Assembly (NCBI RefSeq): GCF_016587375.1
Contig: NZ_BNJG01000004.1
Span: 341,169 to 405,168, forward strand
Reading direction: 5' to 3'
From: Ktedonobacter robiniae
Lineage (GTDB): Bacteria > Chloroflexota > Ktedonobacteria > Ktedonobacterales > Ktedonobacteraceae
DNA: 64,000 nucleotides
Positions within the stretch are counted from its first letter, which is position 1; the number at the start of each line of letters is the position of its first letter. This document shows, piece by piece, positions 33,460-42,343 of this stretch. A program made the position numbers and the translations under genes. The notes beneath the pieces are model-generated. The model was not told the origin of the DNA. It made no database searches and saw nothing but the letters and a program-made list of their open reading frames with translations.

Positions 33460-34206
33460 ATGAAGCCAATTACAGGTCAGTATGAGTGTCAGCATCGCTC
33501 AGGGGTCGGTCTAGACTACTTTACCTCCCTCATTGACCGCCTTGTTCTCCAAGCGAATGGGCGCTTCGTCTTGATTGTCCAGGATCGCAGTCGCCTGGCC
33601 CATATGGCCCAGTCCTTCATCAAGGGCGAGCAGACCAACGCCACGGCGCCCGCCGCTGAGATCAGGCGTGAGGGAAATTTTTATCAGCAGGGCTCGCTAC
33701 TGACCCTACGCTTTGACGATGGGAACCAGGAGCAAGGGCAGTTGACGCCGCAAGAGGATGGCATCCAGTTGGGGAAGAACCTGTTCTCGAAGGTCTCAGA
33801 CTCGCCATCCCTGCCCTCGATGCAACGCATGAAAAAGGATATGGATGACATCGCTAAGGGCATTAAGATCGCCACGACGCTGGGTGGAATGGCCGTCAAG
33901 GCCGCGAAAACCATCAATGATACGATTCAGAGCACACAGAAGCCAGATCCCGACGCGCAGCTAGCGGGTCAGAGCCAACCTACAGCGAATCCAAACTATC
34001 CCAGGCAACCAATACAGAACGTCGCCCCGCCTGCGCCCCAGCACCAAACTATGCCCACACCGCCTGCGCCACCATCCGCGCCCCCCGTTGTCAGCCAAAA
34101 TCAGGCGCCAGCAGCCAGTGGGCAGCCGATCTATTGTGAGCAGTGTGGTAATCGCTGTCGACCGGGGAAGCGCTTCTGTAATCGCTGTGGCGCGCCCCTC
34201 TTCTAG
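33460..34206 (+). CDS. Zinc-ribbon protein with proline-rich linker
   Basis: The function is unknown. The 248-residue protein has an N-terminal beta-rich domain (residues 1-115, YECQHRSGVGLDYFTSLIDRLVLQANGRFVLIVQDRS). An amphipathic helix runs from about 120 to 160 (MDDIAKGIKIATTLGGMAVKAAKTINDTI), then a Pro/Gln/Ala-rich linker. A C-terminal zinc ribbon (YCEQCGNRCRPGKRFCNRCGAPLF) has four cysteines in two CxxC knuckles. The helix might associate with membrane, but there is no true transmembrane segment. It is divergent from the topoisomerase operon and convergent with the DnaJ-domain gene, 15 nt apart. Confidence 0.75.
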   Translation: MKPITGQYECQHRSGVGLDYFTSLIDRLVLQANGRFVLIVQDRSRLAHMAQSFIKGEQTNATAPAAEIRREGNFYQQGSLLTLRFDDGNQEQGQLTPQEDGIQLGKNLFSKVSDSPSLPSMQRMKKDMDDIAKGIKIATTLGGMAVKAAKTINDTIQSTQKPDPDAQLAGQSQPTANPNYPRQPIQNVAPPAPQHQTMPTPPAPPSAPPVVSQNQAPAASGQPIYCEQCGNRCRPGKRFCNRCGAPLF

Positions 34207-34221
34207 GCGCGCCCGTCCCTC

Positions 34222-34503
34222 CTATTTCTGCTCGCGCATCAAAGTATGATAGGCCGCGATGATACGCTGCATCTGCTGGGGATCGCCTCCCCGGTCCGGG
34301 TGGTATCGCTTGGCCAGCAGGCGATAGCGCTGTTTAATTTGTTGAGGAGTCGCGTTCGCAGGCAGGCCCAGCACCGCCAGGGCCTGCTGGCGCTGCATGA
34401 GCACACGGGCTGGATTTGAATTGCTCTCCCAGAGCGCTTTCATACTCAGGCGCAGCATCTGCCATAGTAAGGCGCCCAGCGATTTTGGTGGTCGTGTACT
34501 CAT
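34222..34503 (-). CDS. Short DnaJ-domain protein
   Basis: This is a J-domain co-chaperone-like protein of only 93 residues. The J domain lies at the C-terminus (VLGLPANATPQQIKQRYRLLAKRYHPDRGGDPQQMQRIIAAYHTLM) with the essential HPD tripeptide, which stimulates DnaK ATPase. Residues 1-40 are basic and helical with no membrane segment. GAGAGG precedes the ATG. It has no zinc-finger or C-terminal substrate-binding domain, so it is a type III J protein. Confidence 0.88.
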   Translation of the reverse strand: MSTRPPKSLGALLWQMLRLSMKALWESNSNPARVLMQRQQALAVLGLPANATPQQIKQRYRLLAKRYHPDRGGDPQQMQRIIAAYHTLMREQK

Positions 34504-34533
34504 TGTCCTCTCAATCTACAGTAAGCTCCTGCC

Positions 34534-34561
34534 CGACGCTACTAAAGCACGCGTCTACATA
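34534..34561. repeat. Solo arm of a dispersed palindromic repeat
   Basis: The 28 bases share the arm CGACGCT(A/G)C(T/A)AAAG(C/T)ACGCGTCTACATA with the inverted repeats at 40746-40798 and 51995-52077, with one difference from the latter. The matching second arm is absent here, so this is a single-armed relic. Confidence 0.75.
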
Positions 34562-34792
34562 TTATGCCCGTATATAATACACAGCTTCATGCTACTACAT
34601 ACCGCTATAGGTTTTCTGCCTGCCTTCTCTCCAATACTATACCCGAAACAGCGCTAGAAATGAAACGCTACACTATGCTCAACCGTGACTGATATACAGA
34701 AGATAAGGTCCTTTTTCTTGCTTTTCCTTTATCTTTCAGAAAATGCGGATAGCAGATCGAGCACTGTATAGTATCCAACGGGAGATGCAATT

Positions 34793-36037
34793 ATGGCAAG
34801 CGGCATAAGCAATATGGAGAGTGAGGCGCACAAGAAAAAGAGCGCGACACAGCACCTCCTCCACGGGGCAGAAGCGGGCGGCAAGACCTTCCGCGAATTC
34901 CTGAACAAATTTAATAACGACTGGTCGTCGGGCCTGGCGGGCCTGCTGGCCTATAACATTCTGATGTCGATAGTGCCTATCGCCATTGCCTTGATCGCCA
35001 TCCTGGGGTTTGCCCTGGGTGGTGTCACCGATACACAGCAACTTATTAACCAGGCAACGAGCTTCTTCCCAATCGCAGGGTCCAACAAGGCTGCGCTCAG
35101 CCTGGCGATTACGCAACTGCAGAAAAACGCCGGTTGGTTGACAATTATCGCCGTAGTGCTGGCACTTTTCAACGGCTCCAACCTGTTTGTGACCATAGAG
35201 AACTGCCTGGATATCGTCTACCGCGTACGGCCACGCCCTATGATACGCCAGCGCCTGGTCGCCATAGGCATGGTGCTGATCTTTGTCTTTCTCGTTCCCA
35301 TCATGGTCTTTGCCTCGTCGCTCCCCACCCTTATACTCGGATTACTGCAAAATAACCCGGCATTGAAGAGCATTCCCTTTGTATCAACCATCGCCGCAAA
35401 CCCTGTGCTCTCGTACCTGGCAGGTTTTGGCGGTAGCGTCCTGGTAGGTTTTATGCTCTTCGAGGCCATTTACGTTATTGTCCCCAATCAGCAAATCAGC
35501 TGGAAGAATAGCTGGAAGGGCGCGCTTGGCTCGTCGATTGCCCTGGCTCTTTTCCTGGCACTCTTCCCAATCTATGCGCGTTTTGGCCTGGGCAACTATA
35601 CCGGCCAGGTGGGCTTCGCGATCATTTCCTTGATCTTTTTCTACTACTTCGCCACGATCCTGATGATTGGTGGCGAGATCAATGCCTTCTTTAGCGAAGG
35701 CGTACGCCCTCTCCCCAACAACCTGGTAACGTTTGTCAGCACCATGGCGGGCAAGCTCAATAAGGATATTCCAGAGAAAGAAGCTGAGGCAATTGTAAAT
35801 ATCAAAGCTACCGAGCTTGCCGACCGCCAGCATGTCGCAGAAGCGCGGAACCAGGAGGAGCAGAACCAGCGCCGCAACCAGGAGAAAATCCACCAGACGC
35901 CAGGTTACCTGCAACACGGTTCAGCCGGAAAAGCCCCTGCCGCCAAACCAAGCAAAAAGGGCATGGTCCTACAGGTGGCCGCTGGCTCCCTCGTCGCGGT
36001 CTTGCTCGAATGGTTCCGCCTGCGCCAGAGACATTAG
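34793..36037 (+). CDS. YihY/BrkB family membrane protein
   Basis: This is an inner-membrane protein of the YihY/virulence factor BrkB family (once called ribonuclease BN); the biochemical role is unclear. The 414-residue protein has about six transmembrane segments. The first is SGLAGLLAYNILMSIVPIAIALIAIL, and the last is near FAIISLIFFYYFATILMIGGEINAFF, the family's conserved final motif. A long polar C-terminal tail rich in Glu/Gln (about residues 320-400) ends in a short hydrophobic stretch. GGGAG precedes the ATG. Its 3' end overlaps the convergent ASKHA-like gene by 69 nt. Confidence 0.9.
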   Translation: MASGISNMESEAHKKKSATQHLLHGAEAGGKTFREFLNKFNNDWSSGLAGLLAYNILMSIVPIAIALIAILGFALGGVTDTQQLINQATSFFPIAGSNKAALSLAITQLQKNAGWLTIIAVVLALFNGSNLFVTIENCLDIVYRVRPRPMIRQRLVAIGMVLIFVFLVPIMVFASSLPTLILGLLQNNPALKSIPFVSTIAANPVLSYLAGFGGSVLVGFMLFEAIYVIVPNQQISWKNSWKGALGSSIALALFLALFPIYARFGLGNYTGQVGFAIISLIFFYYFATILMIGGEINAFFSEGVRPLPNNLVTFVSTMAGKLNKDIPEKEAEAIVNIKATELADRQHVAEARNQEEQNQRRNQEKIHQTPGYLQHGSAGKAPAAKPSKKGMVLQVAAGSLVAVLLEWFRLRQRH

Positions 36038-36913
36038 GTGCTCAGTAATCTCGGCCGCGAGTCCCTGTCCATCCAGACCATCGGCGAGAAGCGCGGTTCC
36101 TAGCGCACACTCGAAACCTTCAGGCTCGCTTGCCTCACGGGGAAAAACATAGACCTGGTAGAGGTCCCCGAGGCGAGCGAGCATCTTTTCGTTTACCAGC
36201 GGCACCGTGGCTGTTGATCCCACAGGCATATAGCCTCGATCCAGCAACACGATATCTTCAATGTGGTGGATAGCTATAAGCGCCGCGAGGTCCTGGCGTA
36301 GATCCTCTTCCAGCGCCATGGCTAATTCCTCGCTCTCTGCCTGCTCAGGCGAGAAATAGGTGAGTGGCTTCTCGCCGTAATCATCGATGATGCGCCCATC
36401 ATAGATCACCGTAATATGACGCGCTATACTACTCATGTCAAGCAAGAGGAAGCGCATCTCTGGCCAGACCGCCTCGCGCTGGCGCATACGGTAGAGCAAG
36501 GTCGCCGTCACACTGAGGCGATCAGATCCCCCCATCTGGGAGCGATAACGCTTGCGAAAAGCCGGCACGCTCGGCAAATAACGCACACTCGGCAGGCAGT
36601 GGCTGTGGTTATTGTAGGCGCTTAACGAGACGAGAAAGCGTTGTAGTTCATCAAGCTCCTCAGCGCTAACTGCGGTACAGAGCGAAAGCGGGACCTGTGT
36701 CCCTGGATCAAACGTAGCTAAAGGGCGCAGGCCCGTTTCCAGTTGAGATGCCAGGGCCAGAGCCGGCTCGGGATAGCAGGCACAGAGACGCGATATATGC
36801 TCGGCGAGCAGTTCGCCCGTGGCGAAGGACCTATACTCGATGGGCGTTCCCTGCTCCAACACGCAAAGACGCCACTCACCATGGCGATACTCAAGACCCA
36901 GGCTTATATTCAT
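35969..36913 (-). CDS. ASKHA/DUF1464-like protein (predicted kinase fold), uncertain
   Basis: The 314-residue soluble protein is not firmly recognised. It begins MNISLGLEYRHGEWRLCVLEQG, a phosphate-1-like beta-hairpin as in sugar/acetate kinases. A central RFLLLDMSSIARHITVIYDGRIIDDYGEKP and IEDIVLLDRGY resemble the second half of ASKHA folds such as DUF1464 (predicted butyrate kinase). This is a by-eye resemblance only. The longest frame starts with a GTG at 36961; ATG 36913 gives the clean fold start and has GAAGAG nearby. The last 69 nt overlap the convergent YihY gene, and no terminator separates them. Confidence 0.55.
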   Translation of the reverse strand: MNISLGLEYRHGEWRLCVLEQGTPIEYRSFATGELLAEHISRLCACYPEPALALASQLETGLRPLATFDPGTQVPLSLCTAVSAEELDELQRFLVSLSAYNNHSHCLPSVRYLPSVPAFRKRYRSQMGGSDRLSVTATLLYRMRQREAVWPEMRFLLLDMSSIARHITVIYDGRIIDDYGEKPLTYFSPEQAESEELAMALEEDLRQDLAALIAIHHIEDIVLLDRGYMPVGSTATVPLVNEKMLARLGDLYQVYVFPREASEPEGFECALGTALLADGLDGQGLAAEITEHLMSLAQAEPFEQDRDEGASGHL

Positions 36914-37151
36914 GCTCTTCAATTTATCTCCCATGTATGGACACAACATATTGAAACACACAGCGCGTCCAATACTGTATTCCTTCGTTTTCCTTGACGT
37001 AACCTGTAAGAATCTGTTACACTTTCACTCAATTAGATGAGATGCCTCGTTTACCCAATGCCGTCCATGAACTCCTGGTTCTAGTGACAGAGTGTAGTAA
37101 AAATGCACGTGCCTTTTTGAGGTCCATGTAGCTTCGGAAGAGGTCGTAAGT

Positions 37152-40058
37152 ATGCCTGGAGAGCAATCTATATCGACAAGTAATGAAGAGCACATTCGAC
37201 TGAGAAACGCATTGCGCGAGAGCGAGTTGTTGCGCGAACTCTCAGAACTGCTGGCCTCTTCGCTGGACCCGACCCATATTTTACAGGTACTCGTGCGCCG
37301 TACCACAGAAGTGTGCGAAGTGCAGCGCTGCGCGGTCTGGCTCCTCGACGAAGCCCAGACTTCCTTTCTCCCCTCAGCCTATCACCTGAACGCCTCAAGC
37401 TTTCCGCCGAAGGCGCTCCAGGCCGCCGACCACGTCTGGCACCGAAGTCGCTTTCCCTTTCATGATCCTATTGTACAACACCTCGTACAACAACAACCCT
37501 GCCTGGCACTTAGCGATCTCGCCAGTACCCCCAGTTCCCACATGCGCCTGCTCGCTGATAAATTTCTGGTGCGCTCGATTCTATTGATCGCGCTCTTGCG
37601 TGAAGGCAAACCCGTGGGCATCATGTCGCTCGATAATCCCCAGCAGGAAACGCTTTTTAGTGCGGAACAACAGCAGTTGGCACGCGCCATCGGCCAGCAG
37701 GCCGCGCTCACTATTCATAATGCTCGCCTCTATCAGCAAGCACAGAGCGAGCGCAAGCGCGCCGAACGCCTGATCCAGCGCGCCCGCTCTATTTACCAGG
37801 TTGCTATGGCCGTCAACTCCGGTGAGGAGCTGGCGACGGTCTTGCATATTGCCACACAGCACCTCCAACAGGGCTTTGGTACGGGCAAGGCAGCCATTGC
37901 GCTTCTCTCCCAGGACACGACCCTGACCATGATGATCCAGGGCGAGTCAACCTCCTCAACACCCAGCGAAGGCCCCCACCTGCCAGCGTTATCTCACTGT
38001 CAGCAAGCGGCCACAACGGGGAAGACCTACTTCATTCCCTCCGATCAGGCCACTCCACATGAGCGTGCCTGGTTTCAGCAACTTGGTTTTGAGCAAGTCC
38101 TCGTGGCTCCCTTGATGGGGAATCTTCCCCGCCAGCATAGTCGGCGGACGGCGCGTGGCGAGACCTCGTGCCTGGGACTGGCCTTGATTGGCTTTCCCCT
38201 GCATGCACGTGCCCCCTCGCAGGGATATCGCGCCTTTGCCCTGGATATCGCCGCTCAGTGTGCCCTGGCCATCGAGAAAGATCATATTTTGCAGGAGGCC
38301 CGCCGGGCCGCCGCCCTGGCGAATGAACGCGCCAATACTCTTGATGCTATCTTCAACGCCATGAGCGAGGGCATCCTGGTCCTGGATATGCAAGGGGAGG
38401 CCATTCTCAGCAACCATATGGCCAGGCGCTACCTGGAAACCTCTTTTGACGCGCAAATTGACCTCTCCAAGCTCCTCCAACATCGACATATTTCAACCTT
38501 ACGCGGCAAAACTATTCCACCTGAGCGCTTCCCGATTGTACGCGCACTACGTGGCGAATATATCCGTGGCGAGCGCTATGTGACCACAAGCGCCGATGGC
38601 TCCGAGCGTACCATGGAGATAAATGTCGAGCCGCTCCTAGACGATCAACAGCAACAGATTGGCATCGTCAGCGCATTTCGGGATATCAGCGAACAGATAC
38701 GTAGCGAGCGGCGCGTCCGGCGCGCACTGGATACCATGCTCCATGCCGCCGAGGCAGCTTCGGGCCTGACGAACCTTCACGATATGCTACAGAGCCTGCT
38801 GGGGAAAACCCTGGCTTCGCTGCATTGTGATCGCGGTATGGTTCAGCTCTACAACCAGGAACAGCATGTATTTGAACCCTATCTCTCCATTGGTTTCGCT
38901 CCAGAGGAGGAGGAGCTCTGGCAGCAAGAGCAACAAACCTGGCTTATGCCAACAGAGGGACAGTACACGGGATTTCGGGAACACCTGCTGGCCGGGCACG
39001 CGCTCCAGGTCAGCGCGGAACAATGCCCGGAGCAGCCTAATCCCTTCGCCGAAACCATGCTCATCGCGGCTCCCATTATGCATCGTAACGACCTCCACGG
39101 GGTTATTCTGCTCGACCGCTCGACTACGCTGCGCAGGGAGCAGCATCCACAGGAGGGCGCGACACGTCCCCTGCGCCACCCGGTCTTTAATGTCTGGGAT
39201 CTCGCGGTCGCCGAAGGTATCGCGCAGTTCGCGGGCCTGGCCATGGAACAGATGCACTGGCAAAAGGAGGCGACCCTCGCCCGCACCAGTGAGGAGCTTA
39301 TGCGCCAGTCAAATGATCTGAAAGACGAATTTCTCGATATTACTGCCCATGAGTTTCGCACGCCGCTCACCATTATCGTCGCCCATAGCCAGATGATGGC
39401 ACGCCTGCTCCGCAAGCATCAACTTGAGCCAGTGCTCCAGGACAAATTGCATGAGAGCATCGCCACGATTGATCAACAGGGCCATCAACTCACTAACATC
39501 GTCAATACCTTCCTGGAGGTAACGCGCCTCAATCGGGGCCAGATCGTGCTCAATACAGAAGAACTTGATATCCAGCGTATCGTTGAGCGGACGGTCGCCG
39601 AGCATGCTATGACCTCGCCCATGCATACCATCACCTGCCAGGTTCAAACAGGCGCGCACCCCTACCTCATCCTGGGTGATAGCGCCCGCCTCTCCCAGGT
39701 CTTTGCGAACCTCCTACAAAATGCGATAAAATACAGTCCGTTCGGAGGATCTATTACTGTTACCTTGCAGCAGACACCTAACGCCAGCGGGGATCCCTTT
39801 GTAGAGATACGCATACAAGATCAGGGCATTGGCATCCCCCTCGATGCCCAGGCACGCCTCTTCGAGCGCTTTTATCGCGCCCCCAATATCGAAGGGAACA
39901 AGACCAGGGGTGTGGGCCTGGGGCTGTATGTCGTGGCACAGTTTCTAAGCCTGCATGGTGGGCATATCGGCGTCGAGAGTAGGGGTATACCGGGCGAGGG
40001 CACTTGTTTTATTCTCACCTTACCATTAGTAGAAAGATCTGACATCATTGAAGCCTGA
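37152..40058 (+). CDS. Multi-GAF/PAS sensor histidine kinase
   Basis: This is a large cytoplasmic two-component sensor kinase of 968 residues with no transmembrane helix. Domain order by eye: GAF (about 25-195), GAF (about 215-395), PAS (about 405-520, DAIFNAMSEGILVLDMQGEAILSNHMA), GAF (about 545-705), HisKA and HATPase. The phospho-acceptor is in DITAHEFRTPL (His733), the N box is LLQNAIKYSP (Asn857) and the G1 box is QDQGIGIP (Asp890). The F and G2 boxes are FERFYRAPN and TRGVGLGLYVV. GAGG precedes the ATG. There is no adjacent response regulator. The HD-domain gene overlaps its 3' end by 11 nt and is probably translationally coupled. Confidence 0.92.
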   Translation: MPGEQSISTSNEEHIRLRNALRESELLRELSELLASSLDPTHILQVLVRRTTEVCEVQRCAVWLLDEAQTSFLPSAYHLNASSFPPKALQAADHVWHRSRFPFHDPIVQHLVQQQPCLALSDLASTPSSHMRLLADKFLVRSILLIALLREGKPVGIMSLDNPQQETLFSAEQQQLARAIGQQAALTIHNARLYQQAQSERKRAERLIQRARSIYQVAMAVNSGEELATVLHIATQHLQQGFGTGKAAIALLSQDTTLTMMIQGESTSSTPSEGPHLPALSHCQQAATTGKTYFIPSDQATPHERAWFQQLGFEQVLVAPLMGNLPRQHSRRTARGETSCLGLALIGFPLHARAPSQGYRAFALDIAAQCALAIEKDHILQEARRAAALANERANTLDAIFNAMSEGILVLDMQGEAILSNHMARRYLETSFDAQIDLSKLLQHRHISTLRGKTIPPERFPIVRALRGEYIRGERYVTTSADGSERTMEINVEPLLDDQQQQIGIVSAFRDISEQIRSERRVRRALDTMLHAAEAASGLTNLHDMLQSLLGKTLASLHCDRGMVQLYNQEQHVFEPYLSIGFAPEEEELWQQEQQTWLMPTEGQYTGFREHLLAGHALQVSAEQCPEQPNPFAETMLIAAPIMHRNDLHGVILLDRSTTLRREQHPQEGATRPLRHPVFNVWDLAVAEGIAQFAGLAMEQMHWQKEATLARTSEELMRQSNDLKDEFLDITAHEFRTPLTIIVAHSQMMARLLRKHQLEPVLQDKLHESIATIDQQGHQLTNIVNTFLEVTRLNRGQIVLNTEELDIQRIVERTVAEHAMTSPMHTITCQVQTGAHPYLILGDSARLSQVFANLLQNAIKYSPFGGSITVTLQQTPNASGDPFVEIRIQDQGIGIPLDAQARLFERFYRAPNIEGNKTRGVGLGLYVVAQFLSLHGGHIGVESRGIPGEGTCFILTLPLVERSDIIEA

Positions 40059-40722
40059 ACTTCGCTCCTGGATCGTGGAACGCGCCAGGGAGGTACTGGA
40101 ACAAGAAGAGTGTAAGGATGCCTCACATGATTTTGACCACTTACTTCGTGTCATGTCCCTGGCAGAGACGATTCAAGCCAGGGAGGGTGGTAATCTGCCC
40201 GTGATCTGGGCCGCGGTCGCATTTCACGATATCGGGCAGGAGCGCGAACGCCTGCATGGTGGCGACCATGCCGAGATAGGCGCGCATATGGCCGCCGACC
40301 TGCTCGCGCATACCCACTTCCCCCAGGAGAGCATTCCCCTGGTCCAGCAGGCCATTCGCGACCATCGCATGACAGGGGGCCAGGTTCCGCGCACCCTCGA
40401 AGGGCGTATCCTCTATGACGCAGATAAGATTGATTGTCTAGGCGCAATTGGGATTGCGCGCCTCTTCTGCATTACGGGACGCTACAACCAGAAGGTCTAC
40501 TCAGAGGTTCCCCCCGAGGTCAGTCGACCTGTCGATCCCCTCCTCGTCCGCCAGCTCCGTCGGCGCCCTGACTATTCGCCAAGCATCGAGTTTGAACTGC
40601 TCTTCGATGCCATGCCCCAGCGCATGACGACCGCGACCGGCCGCGAACTGGCACAGGAGCGCTTTGACTATATGGAAAACTTCTTCCAGCGCCTGCGCCA
40701 GGAAGTACAAGGAGAGCTGTAA
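40048..40722 (+). CDS. HD-domain phosphohydrolase
   Basis: This is a metal-dependent phosphohydrolase of the HD superfamily, similar to the YedJ group. The 224-residue protein has H...HD...D ligands in SHDFDHLLRV (His), AAVAFHDIGQ (HD), HAEIGAHMAADLL and RILYDADKIDCLGAIG. The start is a TTG at 40048 inside the end of the kinase gene; the next ATG would remove the first metal ligand. The overlap with the sensor kinase suggests coupled synthesis, and it could act on a signalling nucleotide. That is inference; the substrate is unknown. Confidence 0.85.
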   Translation: MKPELRSWIVERAREVLEQEECKDASHDFDHLLRVMSLAETIQAREGGNLPVIWAAVAFHDIGQERERLHGGDHAEIGAHMAADLLAHTHFPQESIPLVQQAIRDHRMTGGQVPRTLEGRILYDADKIDCLGAIGIARLFCITGRYNQKVYSEVPPEVSRPVDPLLVRQLRRRPDYSPSIEFELLFDAMPQRMTTATGRELAQERFDYMENFFQRLRQEVQGEL

Positions 40723-40745
40723 AGATACAGGATGTGGAGGTGGGA

Positions 40746-40798
40746 CGACGCTACAAAAGTACGCGTCTACATATGATCTATATGTAGACGCGTACTTT
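40746..40798. repeat. Palindromic repeat of the CGACGCT family, joined to a transposase relic
   Basis: The left arm (40746-40774) matches those at 34534 and 51995. A 19-bp perfect stem (40756 onward, pairing up to 40798) encloses a GATCT loop. The outer part of the right arm (the complement of CGACGCT) is missing: the sequence passes straight into the 3' end of the truncated IS1182-like gene. Confidence 0.78.
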
Positions 40799-41636
40799 CA
40801 GCATGCGTTGAGCTTTTCATGATGCGCGATTCTGGGTCGGTGAAGTTGTATTGATCGCTATCACGTGGCCCTTCTGTCGGTGGAGCTGGTGGACGACCTC
40901 CTGGGCGACGTCCCGTCGTGCGCTCTCGCTCCTTGCGTTGCGCCAGTTTAGCCTCATACTCCGCCTGCTCAACTGACACCCGTTCCTTCGCGCGTGTTTC
41001 CAAGGCTGCTTTGGCCTCTGCCAGCCGCACCAGGCGGTCCTGTCGTCGTGCGATCTCCTTGCGCACCACCAGTTCATCAGGTATCTCTGGCTGTTCACTT
41101 TGTTCACCCTGAGCAAACAACTCCTCTACCTCGGCTTGCAGTTGGGTCTCCAGTTCCAGCAGACGCTTGTAACTCACCGCTTTGCGTTTGGAGGCATCGG
41201 CATGCACCTTCGTTCCATCTAGGCTGATCGTTCCCAGTGTCAAGACGCCTGCCTCTTGCGCAAGCAAAAGCACCTGTACGAAGAGATTTTTCAGCTCTGA
41301 CAAGAACGTGCATCGGAAGGCAGCGAGCGTGTCGTGATCGGGATGCAGATTGCCTGCGATAAAGCGAAAGGGGACTGCCTCATAGGTGGCTCGCTCAATC
41401 TTGCGCATGCTGAATACCCCAGTGGCATACCCATAGAGAAGTAAGCCCAACAGCACTTCAGAGGCATATGGCTCCCCGCCGCGCGACCCATACCGAGCAT
41501 AGAGCGCCGAGAGGTCAAGTTGTGCCACGCTATCTACCACAAAGCGGGCGAGATGATCAGGAGGCAAACAATCACCCAGGCGCACGGTCAGGTCAAGCTT
41601 CTGAGCGTAATCTACTGTTTTGAACGTTTTACTCAT
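40767..41636 (-). pseudogene. 3'-truncated IS1182-like transposase
   Basis: The N-terminal half of a DDE transposase of the IS1182/IS5-like group is present. It shows LDLSALYARYGSRGGEPYASEVLLGLLLYGYATGVFSMRKIERATYEAVPFRFIAGNLHPDHDTLAAFR (DUF772-type N-terminal domain), then LTLGTISLDGTKVHADASKRKAVSY with the first catalytic Asp. A long charged coiled region follows, then TDPESRIMK. Normal members continue for 150-250 residues containing the rest of the catalytic triad. Here the frame runs into the palindromic repeat and stops, so the last 15 or so residues are junk. ATG 41636 is used rather than 41681. It is not functional alone. Confidence 0.85.
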
Positions 41637-42343
41637 ATTCACCAATATACCACCACAAGCGGGAGGGACTACACCAAGCAAGGACGCCCATCTATTCCTG
41701 GCTTAGCGGGAAGAAAACGAGGCCGAATCGTCTCGCAGAATCCTTAGTGGGGATTCTGGGGGGCAAAAAGGCCGGGACCTCTCTTGACTGATGGTATTTT
41801 CTTCGCTATACTTGCCCCACTACGCGAAAGGAATGAACATGATTACTACCTCCACCTTCGCGTTGAAGGTCTTCTAACGCTTCATCCTCACATACAGGTC
41901 TTCATGTGCGAGGGAGCCTGTCATATCTGAATACGCGACGTTGATCGAGCAAAAGGAACAGCTCTTGCCAGAGAACCACAATCTGTTCCAGCAGTGGCGT
42001 CTATACCTTGCTGCATGGTGTAAAGTGCATGCTCGTTGTGATGTTCGCGACCCCACAAGGCTACCAATCTTGTAGCTCTACCAGATATGCGATTCGCGCA
42101 GACGCCCGTTCATCCTTTGTTTCCTTCTGGGAATGGTACGGTCTGCCCAATCGTTGCCGGGAAAATGTTTGTAACTCTTCCTGCTCCCGTACACACTGGC
42201 CGTTTGCGGCGTCTCTGCTCGTTAGGCAGTTGTTGGCCGAACGCGCGAAAGCGCAGGTGCGCGTTTTGTGCCGGGTTCGCAGACACGGGCAGCTTGAAGA
42301 GGGGCAAACTTTTCAAAGAGAGAGAAGAAAGTTAGAAACGAAC
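41637..42343. other. Gene-free accessory interval with decayed sequence
   Basis: About 700 nt lie between the transposase relic and the MFS gene. A small inverted repeat (CAGAATCC ... GGATTCTG, about 41737-41759) may be the outer end of the former insertion sequence. From about 41840 to 42330 all frames are broken by stops. The longer frames in this stretch showed no motif I could assign, so it is probably decayed mobile DNA plus the MFS leader. Confidence 0.45.
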
